DNA from: Anas platyrhynchos
Lineage: Eukaryota > Chordata > Aves > Anseriformes > Anatidae
Direction: 5' to 3'
NCBI RefSeq assembly: GCF_047663525.1
Contig: NC_092590.1
Coordinates: 55,512,001 to 55,576,000 of the forward strand
DNA length: 64,000 bases
This document shows, piece by piece, positions 26,472 through 38,600 of this stretch. Position numbers and translations under genes: made by a program. Position 1 is the stretch's first letter. Each line of letters begins with the position of its first letter. The notes beneath the pieces are model-generated. The model made no database searches and was not told the origin of the DNA. It was given only the letters and a program-made list of their open reading frames with translations.

Positions 26472-26662
26472 TCTTCCAGTCCTTGATTGGGCAAGTGCAA
26501 GTCACAGGATTGCTGCCTCTGCAAAAAAAAAAAAAAAAGTTTGCATTGAATTACGACATTTTCTTTTACTAGAACACTCTTTTACCTTCATTTTCAAATT
26601 TTCAATAGAATTTGTTTCTAGGCTCTAATTCTGAAAATACATTTATACTTGCGTAAGTCTGT

Positions 26663-26945
26663 CATAGAATCAGAGAAGCATTTAGGTTGGAGAAGACCCC
26701 CAAGATAATCTGGTCCAACCTTTAACCTAGCACTGACAAGTCCACCACTAAACCATGTCACTAAGCTCTACATCTACATGTGCTTTGAAGACCTCCAGGG
26801 ATGTTGACTCAACTACCTCCCTGGGCAGCCTACTTCACAACCCTTTCAGTGAAGAAAATTTTCCTAATATCCAACCTAAACCTCCCCTGCTGCAACTTGA
26901 GGCCATTTCCTCTTGTCTTACCACCTGGTGCTTGGGAGAAGATGC
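26663..26945 (-). mobile_element. CR1 LINE 3'-end fragment
   Basis: Begins TCATAGAATCAGAGAAGC and continues with the diverged reverse complement of the CR1 3' end (GGTTGGAGAAGACC, then the CTGGGCAGCCT and TCCTAATATCCAACCTAAAC blocks, which encode the end of the reverse transcriptase ORF on the other strand). Orientation minus. It lies just upstream of the first NSUN7 coding exon. The right edge is approximate. Confidence 0.85.
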
Positions 26946-29100
26946 TGTGGTCAGACAAACGTCTTCTTCTGTTGAGAGTCAAGCACCAGTGTGCCTAGTG
27001 TTAGGTGCAGCACAGATGGAACCATGGATCGCATGTAAATTTATTTTACGATGTCATATTGAAACCTAGCAAGTAGTTCTACCAGAAGAAAGCTGTGACT
27101 CTTTGCTAGAGTAGAGTTTCAGATTACCTAAATGAAACCAGAACTCGTGTGTTTTGAATGAAGAAAAATTTTAAATGTTGTCAAGTTACTTTGTACTAAT
27201 TTGATCTGAGGACAGATATCCCTCATTTTGCAGAAGTGAGGACAGCACCTAACATGGACCCAGAGCTCAAACCCCTCCTCCATCTGAACACAAAATATTT
27301 ATTTTGAGAATAAGGGGCAAGTGAACCAATTTTTGTGGTGTCAGGACTTTCAAGCCTTGTAGAATTCCTGATTGTTTGTAAATTCTTTGACAAGCTGCCT
27401 TTGCTGACACTGCTATTAAGATGATTCAATGAATACACTTTCCCCAAAGACAAATGTCATCTTAATAAAGATGAGATGACAGTGCTCTACCCTGTGCAGA
27501 CACACCACATTGTTGCAGTACTGTTAATCATAGCTTGGATTACTGAACTGTGTGCCAAGCAGAGAACACCAAGCTTGATTAATAGGAAGCTCTGCTGGGA
27601 GGAAGTAGAGGGGAGAGAAGAGACCCATTCCATTTATCTATGTGCTTGTAAAAGCACTGAAAACAGGCAGGAAAGTATCTCCTCACTTCTGGTTCCAAGT
27701 CATAATCCACTAAATCGGTAACAATGATCAAGAAACCCACTGTAAGCACAACAGTTCAATGAGCACTACCAGTAGCATCACAAGGCAAAAGTGGAGTTGA
27801 TTGTGTCCATTACCTGTGCAAAGGGATGTAAACATCTCTCTTCTGAAAACACCTGTATAATGGAAGCTGGCAGATTCCTGTAATACAAATTACTGTTATC
27901 TAAGTATAAACAATAGCAATGAAGATACTGCAGGTTTCCAGTAGTAGAGTAGGAACGTGGCAAGCACTGAGCAATAAGGCAGCTGGGGAACTGAGCTACA
28001 TAACCTTTCTGCTAGGCAGTGCATCTTAAGAGGCTTCGGGGTGTTCACAGTGGAGGAATAACATTTTTTATTTTTTTCTCCAGTGATTGAGTAGAGGTCT
28101 CAGCAAATATTTGGAGGGTTCAACATCTGTAAGACTACAGGGAAGTCCCAGGAACAGCACATAAAGAGAATGTGGGTGACAGAGAATAAAGCCTTTATGT
28201 TCAAGCTCTTGAACAACAAGCTTGGGGTGGTCTTTGCCCTCAGTCTCTAAACCATTTGGGAAAGAATGATACACCAAACGTCTGCCAGGTATCCTCACAG
28301 GATATCCACCAAATACAATTGTCTCAAGGCCATCAGGTCTAAATCATTGAGAGATTTTTCAGTTATCACTTCCCAACACCAGAGGTGCACCACCCTTTCC
28401 ACCACGAGGTTTACCAGTGAAGAAAAATTGGATTAATTTATTCGAATGCTCTGTTTCAAGCAAAGCTGCCCACAGCCCATGTAGTCTTGCAGTTACAAAC
28501 TGAATTAACAGCACTACACAAATGCATTAGTTGTGGCACACAATATAGATCAATATGAAGAGTAAGTCAGATGCTTCCAGTTTATATGTAACTTCACTTA
28601 GATTTAAGTCAACTAACACAAACAGTTGGGTTTTAGGATTGGCTCCAGCTTTAACTTTATGAACTCAGGTGAACAGAACTATGACGCTTACTCACTATAG
28701 ACTCAAATATACTCACTATTTCATCAGTTATCACCTATTTTTGGAAGTCTCTACCACAACTACATTCAGAAAAGGCAATAAGCAGCCCCTCAGCATTTGG
28801 GTTATGCCAGGTAAGGCAGGCTGGCCACCTGTTCACGTTAATGGGAATTCATGCTAACAGGAATTGATGCAGAGTGGCTGTGGGCATGGACGGGGTTCCT
28901 TATACATTAAGGGAAAATCCTTGGCAGCTCCCTACTGTAGTTTACCCTGGTAATCGCATGGGTATGCACAACCATACCTGCTAACATCAGCCGTGACCGT
29001 CTGTCCCAGAGCTCCTACAGACTGCCAAGCTTCCCACCGTCCCAATCTCCATTAACGAAGCTGGAGGTGAGGGAAGACGAGTTAAAAACCACGGAAGCCA
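26946..29100 (-). other. NSUN7: Probable NSUN7 5' intron
   Basis: The exon with the NSUN7 start begins at 26518 after a T-rich acceptor (TTTTTTGCAG read on the minus strand), so at least one non-coding exon lies further right. Apart from the CR1 fragment, I see no exon, repeat family or RNA gene in this stretch. Confidence 0.5.
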
Positions 29101-29119
29101 GCCCCAAACACACCCCCCA

Positions 29120-29530
29120 GCACCCCTTTAACAGCAAACATGCCGAGCCAGGAAGCAGGGCCCCACCCAGCAGGGCGGCACCCACCTGCACACACACCCC
29201 ACGGGCTCCCCGGGGTGCCGCTTCCCCCACGGCCCCATGAGCCCTATGCCGGCCCCTGCCCCGGCCGGCGGGCACCGAGCTCCCCCGGGCCGTTGGGCTC
29301 GGGCCGGGGCTCGCCGCCCCTCAGCAGCAGGGGGCCGGGGTGCTGGGGGTGCCCTGCGGGGCCTGGGCCGGCCGGGAGGGGGCTGCAGGGGCCGGGCTGA
29401 GCCGCCCTTAAAGCCCGGCTCCTCCCCGGGCCGCCTGAGGGATCACAGCCGCCATGGAGCCCGCCCTGGCAACGGCGGGGGTGGATCTGTGTGCGCCGTG
29501 AGCCCGTGACGGGACCTCGGCGAAAAAGCC
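29120..29530. promoter_or_regulatory. CpG island, likely NSUN7 promoter and first exon
   Basis: About 400 bases rich in G, C and CpG (for example GGCCCCATGAGCCCTATGCC, CCGGCCGGCGGGCACCGAGC) between AT-rich flanks. It is the only such island within 3 kb upstream of the first NSUN7 coding exon, and NSUN7 needs a non-coding first exon. A plus-strand ATG in strong context (GCCGCCATGG at 29448-29457) opens only a 15-codon frame, so a divergent transcript is possible but not shown. The long open frames here are products of GC richness. Confidence 0.6.
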
Positions 29531-29584
29531 CCATTTCTGGGCAGCGAGAGCTCACCCTGTGCCCCTTCCTGGTTTGGGGTGAGG

Positions 29585-29660
29585 GTTAGCTTAGTGTTTT
29601 GTTTGGTTTGGTTTGGTTTTCGGTGGTGGTGGTTTCTTTGTTTGTTTTGCTTTGTTTTCA
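29585..29660. repeat. Degenerate (TTTGG/TTTG)n tract
   Basis: Imperfect run of TTTGG, TTTG and GGT units immediately beside the CpG island. Low-complexity sequence. Confidence 0.7.
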
Positions 29661-30340
29661 ACGTTTACATCCCCATAGGGCACGAATTCTTGTAAACTCA
29701 ATGTCTCCTTTTAAATTATAAATCTTTCATACGCACATATTTTACTCCATCAAAACCACCTGCAGTCGCGGGGCTGGAAATTGCTGGATATCCATGCGTA
29801 GCGCCGGTTACCCACCCAGACAAGGCACTCACTATTCATTTGCACTTGAAATTAACAAGGTGCTGTGAGAGAGTTTTAACCACCTCAACCTCGTTTTATA
29901 TTCTATCTTGATGCACATAAATGGATCAAGCCTTTATTTACTTCCAGGCTTTTTAATGGTTTACAAACAGTTTTTGACACTATTCCTAATAGCTGAGCCA
30001 TCACCTTGCAAAAATCTACTTCATCCCCATAAACCTTGTTCCTGTTACATCAGTGCTGTTATGGGCAATGCTTAAATTCTGCTGAATAAAGGAAAATAGT
30101 AAAATCCCCCGTGATTCAGTTAAAATCAACGATGCCTGACAGCGTGCCCTTTCCTGCACGTTGCCTAAGCATCTGCCACATGCAGAAGTCCTAGAAAGTT
30201 AAGTTCTTTAGACTCACTTCTGCAGTAGGACTGCTCAAAAACTGACTAACCAGGATCTGGGGCTAGGATGATACTATGTTTAGTAAGGCTTAGCACACAT
30301 CTAGCACATACACATTTTTAGAAATTGAGGCCCCAGACCT
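29661..30340. other. Non-coding stretch between CpG island and retroviral remnant
   Basis: AT-rich unique-looking sequence. No exon, RNA gene or recognisable repeat seen. Confidence 0.5.
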
Positions 30341-30809
30341 TTTGGGGAATGTTATATATGCAGTGGTAATTCGTGTCGAGAAAATGGTTGATATTAATAA
30401 AGAAAGGGGAGATTTGGGAGTGTGGCCATGGGGGTCAGCAAGTCCCGTGGTTGATGATAACATCAGACTCTTAACGATGAGGCCATCAGGAATGTAAAAG
30501 AGCTTAGAGGGAAAAAGGAAGGGTGATTCAGGAGATGCCATGCAGTCTCCGGTTTCTTGTTCTCCATTAAGGCATGGAAGTTTCTGGGTGTTTGCTGTTG
30601 CTGTTATATGCAAAGTTGTTTGACCAATGAAAAGTTGTTTTTGAAAAGGACTGCTGTGGGGAGAAGGGTAGAAGAGGGGAGCCTGCCCTCAAGATAAAGA
30701 AGGCAACACGATGAAGTTATGTCATCAATAAAGAAGCAGAAAGAAGGAATGAAGAGGAACAGGCCAGCAGAACGGAGACCAGGACGGGAACAGTGACATT
30801 GATTGCCCC

Positions 30810-31388
30810 ATGAAGATAGGTATGGCCAAACTCACCAAACTGCTCAGAGAAGCTCGCACAGAAAGTCGCTGGAAATGGCACACCGGAGCTGGAGAGAAGC
30901 TCAAGCTGAGAGAAGCGGAGCCACGCACACAGCTGCCCCTCACTGGTAAGCAGCTGCAATTTGTGGGGAATCATACATGTACGTCCTTAGGAACAAAGAC
31001 TGTCCTGGTAACCTTACAGCTTATTCTCCTTATTGACAATCAGACAGTTTATGAGCCTGAAACATGGGACCAAATTGAGGTCAAGGTGTGGGACTCTGCT
31101 ACTAAAAACGACAAGGTTGCGGTGGGATTGCTCAGCACCTGGCGAGCAATCTCTGAGGCCTTAAAGAGCCCTGTGGGACCACAGTCAGAAACGTGTGGTT
31201 TGCCAGACAGTGAGGGAGCTGCGGGCTCCTTTACTGATCCTTCTGCTACGCCATGGGCCCCTCTGCTGCTACAGCCATCCAAGGCTTTTGCTGTTCCACC
31301 CCCTGCTGACCTGGACGTGCCTTTTGACCCAGGCCTATTGGCCTTGAAAAGGAGACTGGTATGTTTTTATTCGATCCAGGAAGATTAA
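30810..31388 (+). pseudogene. Endogenous retrovirus gag remnant, 192-codon open frame
   Basis: The N-terminal part (KLTKLLREAR) and the block TWDQIEVKVWDSATKNDKVA resemble matrix-region gag sequences of avian beta-like (ERVK-type) endogenous retroviruses. The frame stays open for 192 codons but ends well short of a gag protein and runs straight into LTR-like sequence. No capsid, protease, pol or env homology follows, so this is an internally deleted, non-functional copy. Family assignment is by eye and not to a named element. Confidence 0.6.
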
Positions 31389-31389
31389 G

Positions 31390-31825
31390 ATACATAAGGC
31401 CTGAAGACCGAGTTGCTTGACAACTTAAAGCGAGACATATTGGTCAAAAGGAATGGAAAATGGAGACTTGTATGTAATCAAGAAAAGGAATGGGAAATGG
31501 AGACTGTTAAGTCGTGGAACTTCAAGGATTCTTTGTTACCTTTTCTGCTTGTGATTATGTATAGGCGTACTCGATTTTAGTAAGTAATAGAACTTAAAGT
31601 ATTGTTTGTTACCTTTCCTGATTGTGCGTATGTGTAGGCATACTCGGGTTTAGTATGTAAAGCAACGTGCTGTATATTTAGAAAATTGATGTTTGTGTGT
31701 GCGTGTTGGTGGAGCGTAGACTCCCCGCACACCCAGCGCTGTTTACTTGCCTTTTATACCTTTTAGAAATATTTGTTTTATAAATATTACAAAATTCAGA
31801 TTGAGTTGAGACCTCATTTATAACA
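31390..31825 (+). mobile_element. LTR-like sequence of the same endogenous retrovirus
   Basis: Follows the gag remnant and ends CCTCATTTATAACA, the kind of terminus seen in avian ERV LTRs. Contains two imperfect internal duplications (a GGAATGGAAAATGGAGAC unit near 31450-31510, and a TTGTTACCTTTTCTG...ACTCG unit near 31530-31650), typical of U3 regions. The left edge is not determined. The TGTTATA at 30350 could be the outer 5' terminus matching the 3' TATAACA, but no second copy of the LTR end was found between them and no flanking target duplication is clear. Confidence 0.5.
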
Positions 31826-31841
31826 CTTTGGAGACTCAGGA

Positions 31842-31900
31842 GTTGGCCTCAGCGATCCTCGTGGCTCCCTTCCAGCTCAGGACATTCTGTGGTTCTATGA
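31842..31900 (+). mobile_element. CR1 LINE 3' terminus
   Basis: GATCCTCGTGGCTCCCTTCC then GACATTCTGTGGTTCTATGA is the end of CR1 in plus orientation. Its upstream part is missing, replaced by the LTR, so the retrovirus probably inserted into or recombined with an older CR1. Confidence 0.75.
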
Positions 31901-32173
31901 CCCCACTGGAGAAGTGGTGAAAGGCGACAACCAGACCAAGATACGGTAGGTTTGCCAGGATGGATTTTGGTGCCGAAGTTTCCTCCTCAAGTCTACTTCA
32001 GCCATGAGCTAGGGACGGCCCTCTGTGTGGTAACAGGCCCTGGTGCTGAGGTCACAGTGTATCCCTCCTACATCCCTCTGCTGTGCGTGCCAGCTGTGGC
32101 CCAGTTGCTTGTGGGGCCGGTAGGAGGAGGACCCAGAGAGAGCGTTGTGTCTATCTGGGGACATCCTGCTGCG

Positions 32174-32507
32174 ATGGAGAGGCTGAGAGCCCTTAGCGGT
32201 GAGGGGCAGCGGGAGGGAGGTTGGGGGCTGAAGCAGGACCGTTCCCAGCAGGCTGCTCGGGGCTGCGTCTCCTGCAGAGATTTCTCTCCCAGCTGGCCAA
32301 GATCCTCGTCCCTACCAGCTCCAGCCCCCTGCGGCCAGCAGCACCGATGACACCTGCTCCGTTCTTTCCTTCCTTCCAGGTGTGGGCTGCTGGCCCAGAC
32401 GTAGCCGTCGCCAGGGCAGAGGCAGGGTGCCAGGGCCAGTCCCTGAAGCGGCCCCGACCTCTGCCAGTGTTGTGACTTCTCTGCTAGCGCGCCTGCAAGA
32501 CGAGGAG
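32174..32507 (+). CDS. MROH gene 5' exons (start tentative)
   Basis: ATG at 32174 (GCGATGGAG) opens a 25-base exon with donor GCG|GTGAGG. It joins in phase to 32278-32507, which runs through an RRSRRQGRGR basic patch to TSLLARLQDEE, a block seen near the start of avian MROH proteins. A pyrimidine-rich acceptor-like site at 32379 (TTCCTTCCAG) offers an alternative shorter exon in the same frame, and the first exon could also lie upstream, for example before the GTAGGT at 31946. Confidence 0.5.
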
Positions 32508-35500
32508 GTGAGCTGGGGGCTCCCCACCATGATGCAGCGGGGGGAGCAGGGGGAGCCTGTGCCTGGCGGCACCTCTGCCCTCCTGGTTTTGTCATCCAGA
32601 AGCCCCGGCACAGGGAAGTGCCCAGCCTGGAGCTTCTCAAGGAGCAGTCATTTGCCCGGGCCCCATCCCAAGGTCCCCTGGCTGCCCAAGCCCAGAGGCC
32701 AGGGGCTTTGTGTCCCTCTTGCAGCTTCCCAGCCCCAGCAGCACATCCCTAGGCTCTGCAGAGCGAGGGCGGGCAGCTGGCGGCGCGCTGGCAAGAGGAG
32801 CAAAGCAAGTGCAAGTGATCCCTATGGTGCTCTGTCCCCAGGGCGACAGAGCGCAGACTTACTGCGAGCTGGAGACCGTCTTGTGGGGAGATGACAGCTG
32901 CCTGCAGTGCGGTGTCGTCAACCGGCTGCTAGCAGAGGTGTCCTGGGACCTGACAGCTGACCAGGTGAGATGGTGCTCTTGGAAGGCGAGGGGAGCAGCC
33001 TGCCAGGCATTGGAGGGCAATGCGGAGCACACAGGCAGGTTTTGCTGGCCTTGGGGCCCCACAGAGGCTCTTGAGCCAACCTGAGCCTCTGTTTCAGGGC
33101 GTGACGGAAGACACGAAGGTGGCTGCCAGTGACGTCCTGGTGGCTCTGGCCCGCTCCCACTTCAGCTTCGTGCTAGCCGAGCTCCTGGCCCAGCTGAATG
33201 CCCCAGGGCAGATCTCCAAGGAGTTCGTGCTCATCACTGTGGGCAAACTCCTCAGCACCAACGGTACGGTCCAGCACCGCCATCCTCCCTCCCTCCCTCC
33301 TTCCCTCCCTCCCCTCCCGCTTTGGGCCAGGCTGGGAGAGCTGGGATAGAAAGGGATCCTTCCCCTCTCCACGCAAGCCGTGCTGAGCTGGGGGGCACCG
33401 TGGCTGCAGCGCCTCCTCCCTCGCTGCCAGTGCCGGCTGGGGGCTCTGACCGTGGCCACTCTCCGCTCTCTTCGCAGCCCTGCAGTGCATCCCCTTCATG
33501 CGCGTGGTGCTGTTGGGGCTGCGCACCGTGGTGGGCCAGTTAGGGAGCGGCCGGATCCTGCGTGCTGCCTGCGGTGGTGAGTGGACCCTGGGGAGGGGCA
33601 GGGGCAGGGGCAGGGGCAGGGGCAGGGGCAGGGGCAGGGCAGCCCCTGGCACCTCGCTCTGGTCTCAGAGCGGGCATGGCGGGCCTGAGCCCACGCTGCT
33701 GCCATCCCAAAGCGTTGGGGGCGCCTGGAAAGGGTGGCTGAAGGTTTCTGTGGGCTGGAGGTGAAGGTGCCCGGGAACTCCTGGGTCCCTTTGCTGCCTT
33801 CCTGGGCTTTCCTACCGGGTGAATGTGCCCTGATGGGCAAAAATGGGGCTTCCAGCAGGCTGGCGGGGGGTGCCGCTCCCTTCCCTGCTCCAGGCTCCTT
33901 TTTCTCTTCTCTTGCTGCAGCTCTGGAGCAGTGGGCCAAAGTGGTCAACGTTTACATCTGCACCTGGAAAGGATGCTCCTTGCCTGCTACGGAGAAGGAG
34001 CAGCTCTACGAAAACCTTGCCCAGGTGTTCTGCTCTGTGCCAAGCACCTTGCTGGACTGCCAGGAGGAAGAGGTGAGAAGTGCTGCTTTCCCAGCTGGGG
34101 ACGGCAGCAGGGATGTCCCCTGTGCCTGTGCCTCTGTCTGTGCCCAGCGGGCTGGCTGCAAAAGGCCCCAGACTGGCTCTGTGCCTGGGGCTGGGGGCTC
34201 CCTGCGGGGAAGCAGCTGAAGCCCAGGGCATTTGGGCAGGCAGGGCGGGGGGTGAGGGGTGGGGAAAACCTCTCTGCCCTCCAGAGCAAGCCCATCTCCT
34301 GCAGGGCAGAAGGGAAAGGGCAAGGGGAAGGCCTCTCTGTGGGCAGGGCAGACCTTCAGCCTTTGACGCTGGGCCTCCCCGCTTCCTCTCCAGGACAAGC
34401 AAGCCGTCATCGGGGCCGTGACTCCCTTGATGCGTGTCCTCCTGCACAAGGAGGAGCACCGGGAGCATGTCTGGGAGCAGCTCCTCTGGCTCCTGCACCA
34501 GTACCGGACGGTGCAAGACGCCTCCAGGGTGACCAAGGTGAGGTGTGGCGCAGGGCCTGGCACGGCCGTGGGGTCTGTGCAAGTGGCACGAGGGCTCAGG
34601 GGCTGTTTGCACAGGGAGCTCTGTGGCTGTGCACAGTTGCTCCATTTGCAAGTGGCTTGACATGGCTTCGGCCCTTTCTTCCTCTCCCGTTCTCTTGCAG
34701 AGCCTCCTTTCTTTCCTGGAGGCCCTGGAGCAAGTTCAGATCCCCGTCCCCAAGGGCAAGTGTCTTGCCATTAACAGCGTCGTGTACAGCGAGGTAAGGG
34801 GAGCCTGCACCCACACAGCCACAGCAATTCCCTCTTGGCTGAGTCTCGGGAGGACTCCAGAGCCCCGAGTCTTTGAATGCTGCTCAGCCTTGGCTCCTGG
34901 GTGGCTCCTGGGTGCTCCAGACCTGTGCGTGGGTCCCTGGGGATGCTGTGGGGTGGGCTGGGTTTTGGCTGGGGGTCCTCTTGCCACCAGTGCCCAGGGA
35001 GATGAGAGCTGGTAGCGCTGTTTCTTTTCGGGCCCTCTCAATGCTGCTGGGACTTTCTCCACCATGTTCCCACCTTGTTCCCACAGCTCACTGCCGACAC
35101 CAAAGAGCACAGCCAGGACCAGAAGGCAGAGCTGAGCCAGTGCATCCTGCTGCAAGGTAAGGAGAGGAGCTGTGGCGATGCCCCATGGTGTCCCGGCAGC
35201 TCTCTCCCAAAGCTCAGCAATGGGGGTAAGCTGCTTGCTAATGCAGGATGGGATTTCCTCCCCACAGCTCGCATCTGCCCAGAGGAGACGATCCTGTTCC
35301 TGGAGTCCCAGCTGGGCCACGAGAGGGAGGCCGTGCGCATGGCAGCCCTGGGTCTGCTCGGTGCTCTGGCACGCTGTGACGGTCAGTACTGCGGGGTCAG
35401 GGCTTGGAGGGCTCTCTTCCGCCCTCTGGGCTGTGCCTCCACGCATGCCTCACTGGATCTCTTGCAGAGCCCGCGATGGCAGAGAAGCTGCCCCAGGTGG

Positions 35501-35578
35501 TGGAGGCTGTCAAGCGTGTGTGCAGGGACCCCAGCATGCGGGTGAGCTGCTTTGGGAAGGGACTGTGCCGTCGGGGTT

Positions 35579-35643
<65 letters not shown>

Positions 35644-38600
35644 GGGAGAGCAACCTTTTCCCTCAGGGCAGAGGCAGAGCCCGGCAAGGCTGGACTAGAA
35701 GGGCTCGGACCCAGGCAGCCATTTCCCCGCTCCTTCGTGTTTACCGGAGGGAGGGCTGACAGCCAGAGGTGATGCCGCTGCCAGCATGGGCAGGTCCCCG
35801 TGTCCCTGTGCTAAGCACACTTGACCCCTGGCAGGTGAGGAGGGCAGTTCTGCACTTCATCAGGGAGCTGCTCAGTGCCAATGCCCAGAGCTGCTCAGCG
35901 TGGGACGTTGTGGGCTACATCTTCAGCGAGTTCAGCCGGAGCTCGAGCAGAAGGGTAAGGCCAGCGTGCAACATCTTCCCTGGGGAGATCTGCTGCCAGG
36001 AGGCTGGCATGGGAGCCTGCTGGGGCCACGCCTGAGCCTTCTGGGGCAGGAACTGAGAGCAAGCGGGGCGGGGGGTTCCCAATGGTGTCTTGCAGGCTGC
36101 GGGACTCCTGTCTGCCCAGGAAGCCCAGGAAGAAGGAGCTCTCCAAGGGCTGTGCATGGACGTCCTGGGGTCACTGGACATCTCTGTGAGAGGGATGGCC
36201 AAAGTAAGTCCTCCTCTGTCCTGCTGCTGCTGCTGCTGCTCCTCTCCTCTCCTCTCCGTCAGGCCATTTGTTCCTAGCCCCCTTTGCACACCTGAAGGCT
36301 CCCCCCCAGCATGCTCTCAAATGCTCAGGGAGATGCACACCATCCTCCCCATCTCTGAGCTGAGGCAGAAATGCTGACGGGCTGAATTGTCTCATTGCCT
36401 ACAGCTCCTGTGGCCGAGGCTGCTGATCTATGTGATGCCAGCCAAGTACACGGGCATGCTGATCCCCCTCTCGCGCTGTCTCCGCGCCCTGGCTGAGAGC
36501 AATGAGCTGACAGCAGGGCACGAGCATCACGAACTGGATCCCGATGTCCTCAACGCCCTGTTGCAAGGTAGGAGTAGCAACTCCCCCAATGCTGACCTCT
36601 GGGTCTGCGCCCTGCAGGGACGGCAGCGTGGCAGGGCACGGTGTGGCTCGGCATCTCACCCAGCATTTCTTTCTCCCCGCAGACACGACGCTGACTCCGC
36701 ACAACTTGCTGGCTCGCCTGCTGGTGGTGGCGGGGTCTCCTTTTGCGGGCAGTGACCTCCAAGCTGCTGCCTTGCTGGTGCTGCAGAGCCTCCACAGCAG
36801 GATCCACGGAGCTGTGGGGGCCACGTGGAACAGCGAGATTCCCCTGCTGCTGCAGTACCTCCAAGGTAAAGTGCTGCTGGGGAGGGGGAAAGGGAGGGAG
36901 GGCATGGCAAGTCAGCTTCCCAGCATGGCTAAGGGGAATCCCCGCCTGGTGCCCAGTGCTTGTTCTGCTGCCGTTTCGTTTCCCTGCCGGGGAGCCAGCA
37001 CTGAAGCTGGGGGGAGCGGTCCCACAGCCATCCATTCGTCCCGGCCCTGGTGGCACCTCCATGGCCCTGCTGGGGCGGTGCTTGTGGGGAGGGACGGACG
37101 GCTGCCTCTGGAGCGGGTGCAGCCACCAGCTTCCCTGGGCCAGGCCAGCTTTGCAGCAGCTCTTCTGTTGTGGCTTGGTCCCAAGCAAGGTTTTTGTCTT
37201 CTTTCTAGGAGGAAAGGGGAACATCCCAGACGCTGCCGAGTGGGAGCGCCGTCTGCTTCAGGTACTGCAGCCCTGGGAGGCGTAGCATATAGATAGAGGT
37301 GGCATTCCCCAGCTGGCAGGGGTGTTTCCCAGGCACCCCACTCCTCCTCCTAGAGGAGTCTCTCCCTTCTCCCACGGGCCACAGCTCTCGTGGAAGGCCA
37401 CTCTGGCGTGGCCGTGTGCCTTGGCACTGCCTCTTCCTGCTTGTCAAAGGCCAAGAAGCATTCGCTTCCTCTCCTGTTCTCTCCTGCAGTTCCTGAGGGC
37501 ATCCCTGGAAACCATCGGGGACGACGCCTGGATCAAGCGCCTGAGCTGTGCGCTGAGCCAGCGGCTGGACAGCTCTCCCAGCAGCTCTGGGGAGAAGGTC
37601 GGTTCCCTGCTCGGCTCTCCCCTGGCAGCGCAGCCACGGGGCCCCCGCCCACGTGCGGGGCTGGGGCTGGGGCTGCAGGCGCTGCTCTGCCCACGAGGGC
37701 TGTCTGCGCTGCTTCCCCGGCCCTTGCCCCCCGCGGCCTTTCCCTCCGTGCTGAGCGGGGCTGGCGAAAGCCCATCCCTGCGTCCGGGCTCGGCTGCTCC
37801 CCGTGCGCTGGCGCCTGTCCTGCTCTGGCCCCGTTGCAGCACGCCAGGCTCTTGCTGCATCTCAGGCTCGGCTTCTTCCCTTGCAGGCTTTCCTGTACAA
37901 GGCTCTTGGGACGACGCTGGGAGCTTGTCAGGAACTCCCACACGTCCAAGAGAACCTGCTGCACCATCTGACGAGAGCACAACCTGAGGAGCCATCTGAG
38001 GCCCAGGTGAGCTTCCCTGCTCTGTCCCTGGGCCCTGCTCCAGGCCTTTTCCAGCTCCTCATCGCTTCCCGCCACTGTGAACGACTGGGCCTGTGCCAAC
38101 TGTCCCTCGCTCTTTTGTTGCAGGGAATCATTTCTCTCGTCTGCCAAGCCGCCGACAGCCACTTCCGCCTGGCCTTGGAGACACTGACAACATTTGCTGC
38201 CACCTCGAGCAGTGTCCGGGGCCTTAGGGTTTCCAGAGGCAGGAAGGTGAGGTGTTTGGGGTTTCCCTCCCTGGCTGTCTTCCACCTGCTCTTCATCGTG
38301 GGCTGTGGGGGGCCATGGGGCGGACGTCTCACAGCATCTCTTGCAACGCAGACGACCCAGGCCAGCAGGAGAGCTGAGGCCACTTGCAGGGCTGTCATGC
38401 TCGCCCACAGCAGCATGGCACTGCGTGCCTCCAAGGAACAACTGCTCGCCCACGTGGAGGCAGACATCGCGGGCAACATCCTGCTGCTCTCCATCTCCAG
38501 CAGCCAGGTGAGAGCTCGGGGCGTGCAGGGGCAGGGCTGCACCTGAGCTGGGCCGTCTCTTTCTCAGGGTCCCCCGAGGAATGGTTTGTCCCAGCAGGAA

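Noticed and set aside
29140..29555. Several 80-100 codon frames in the CpG island
   Set aside because: Low-complexity Pro/Gly/Arg/Ala translations expected from CpG-rich DNA; no domain and no splice support.
30290..30613. 107-codon minus-strand open frame beside the ERV
   Set aside because: No resemblance to retroviral or host proteins; chance frame opposite repeat-derived sequence.
33812..34797. Long overlapping open frames on both strands (283 and 324 codons)
   Set aside because: Shadows of GC-rich MROH exons and introns; they cross the GT-AG boundaries that give a consistent protein.
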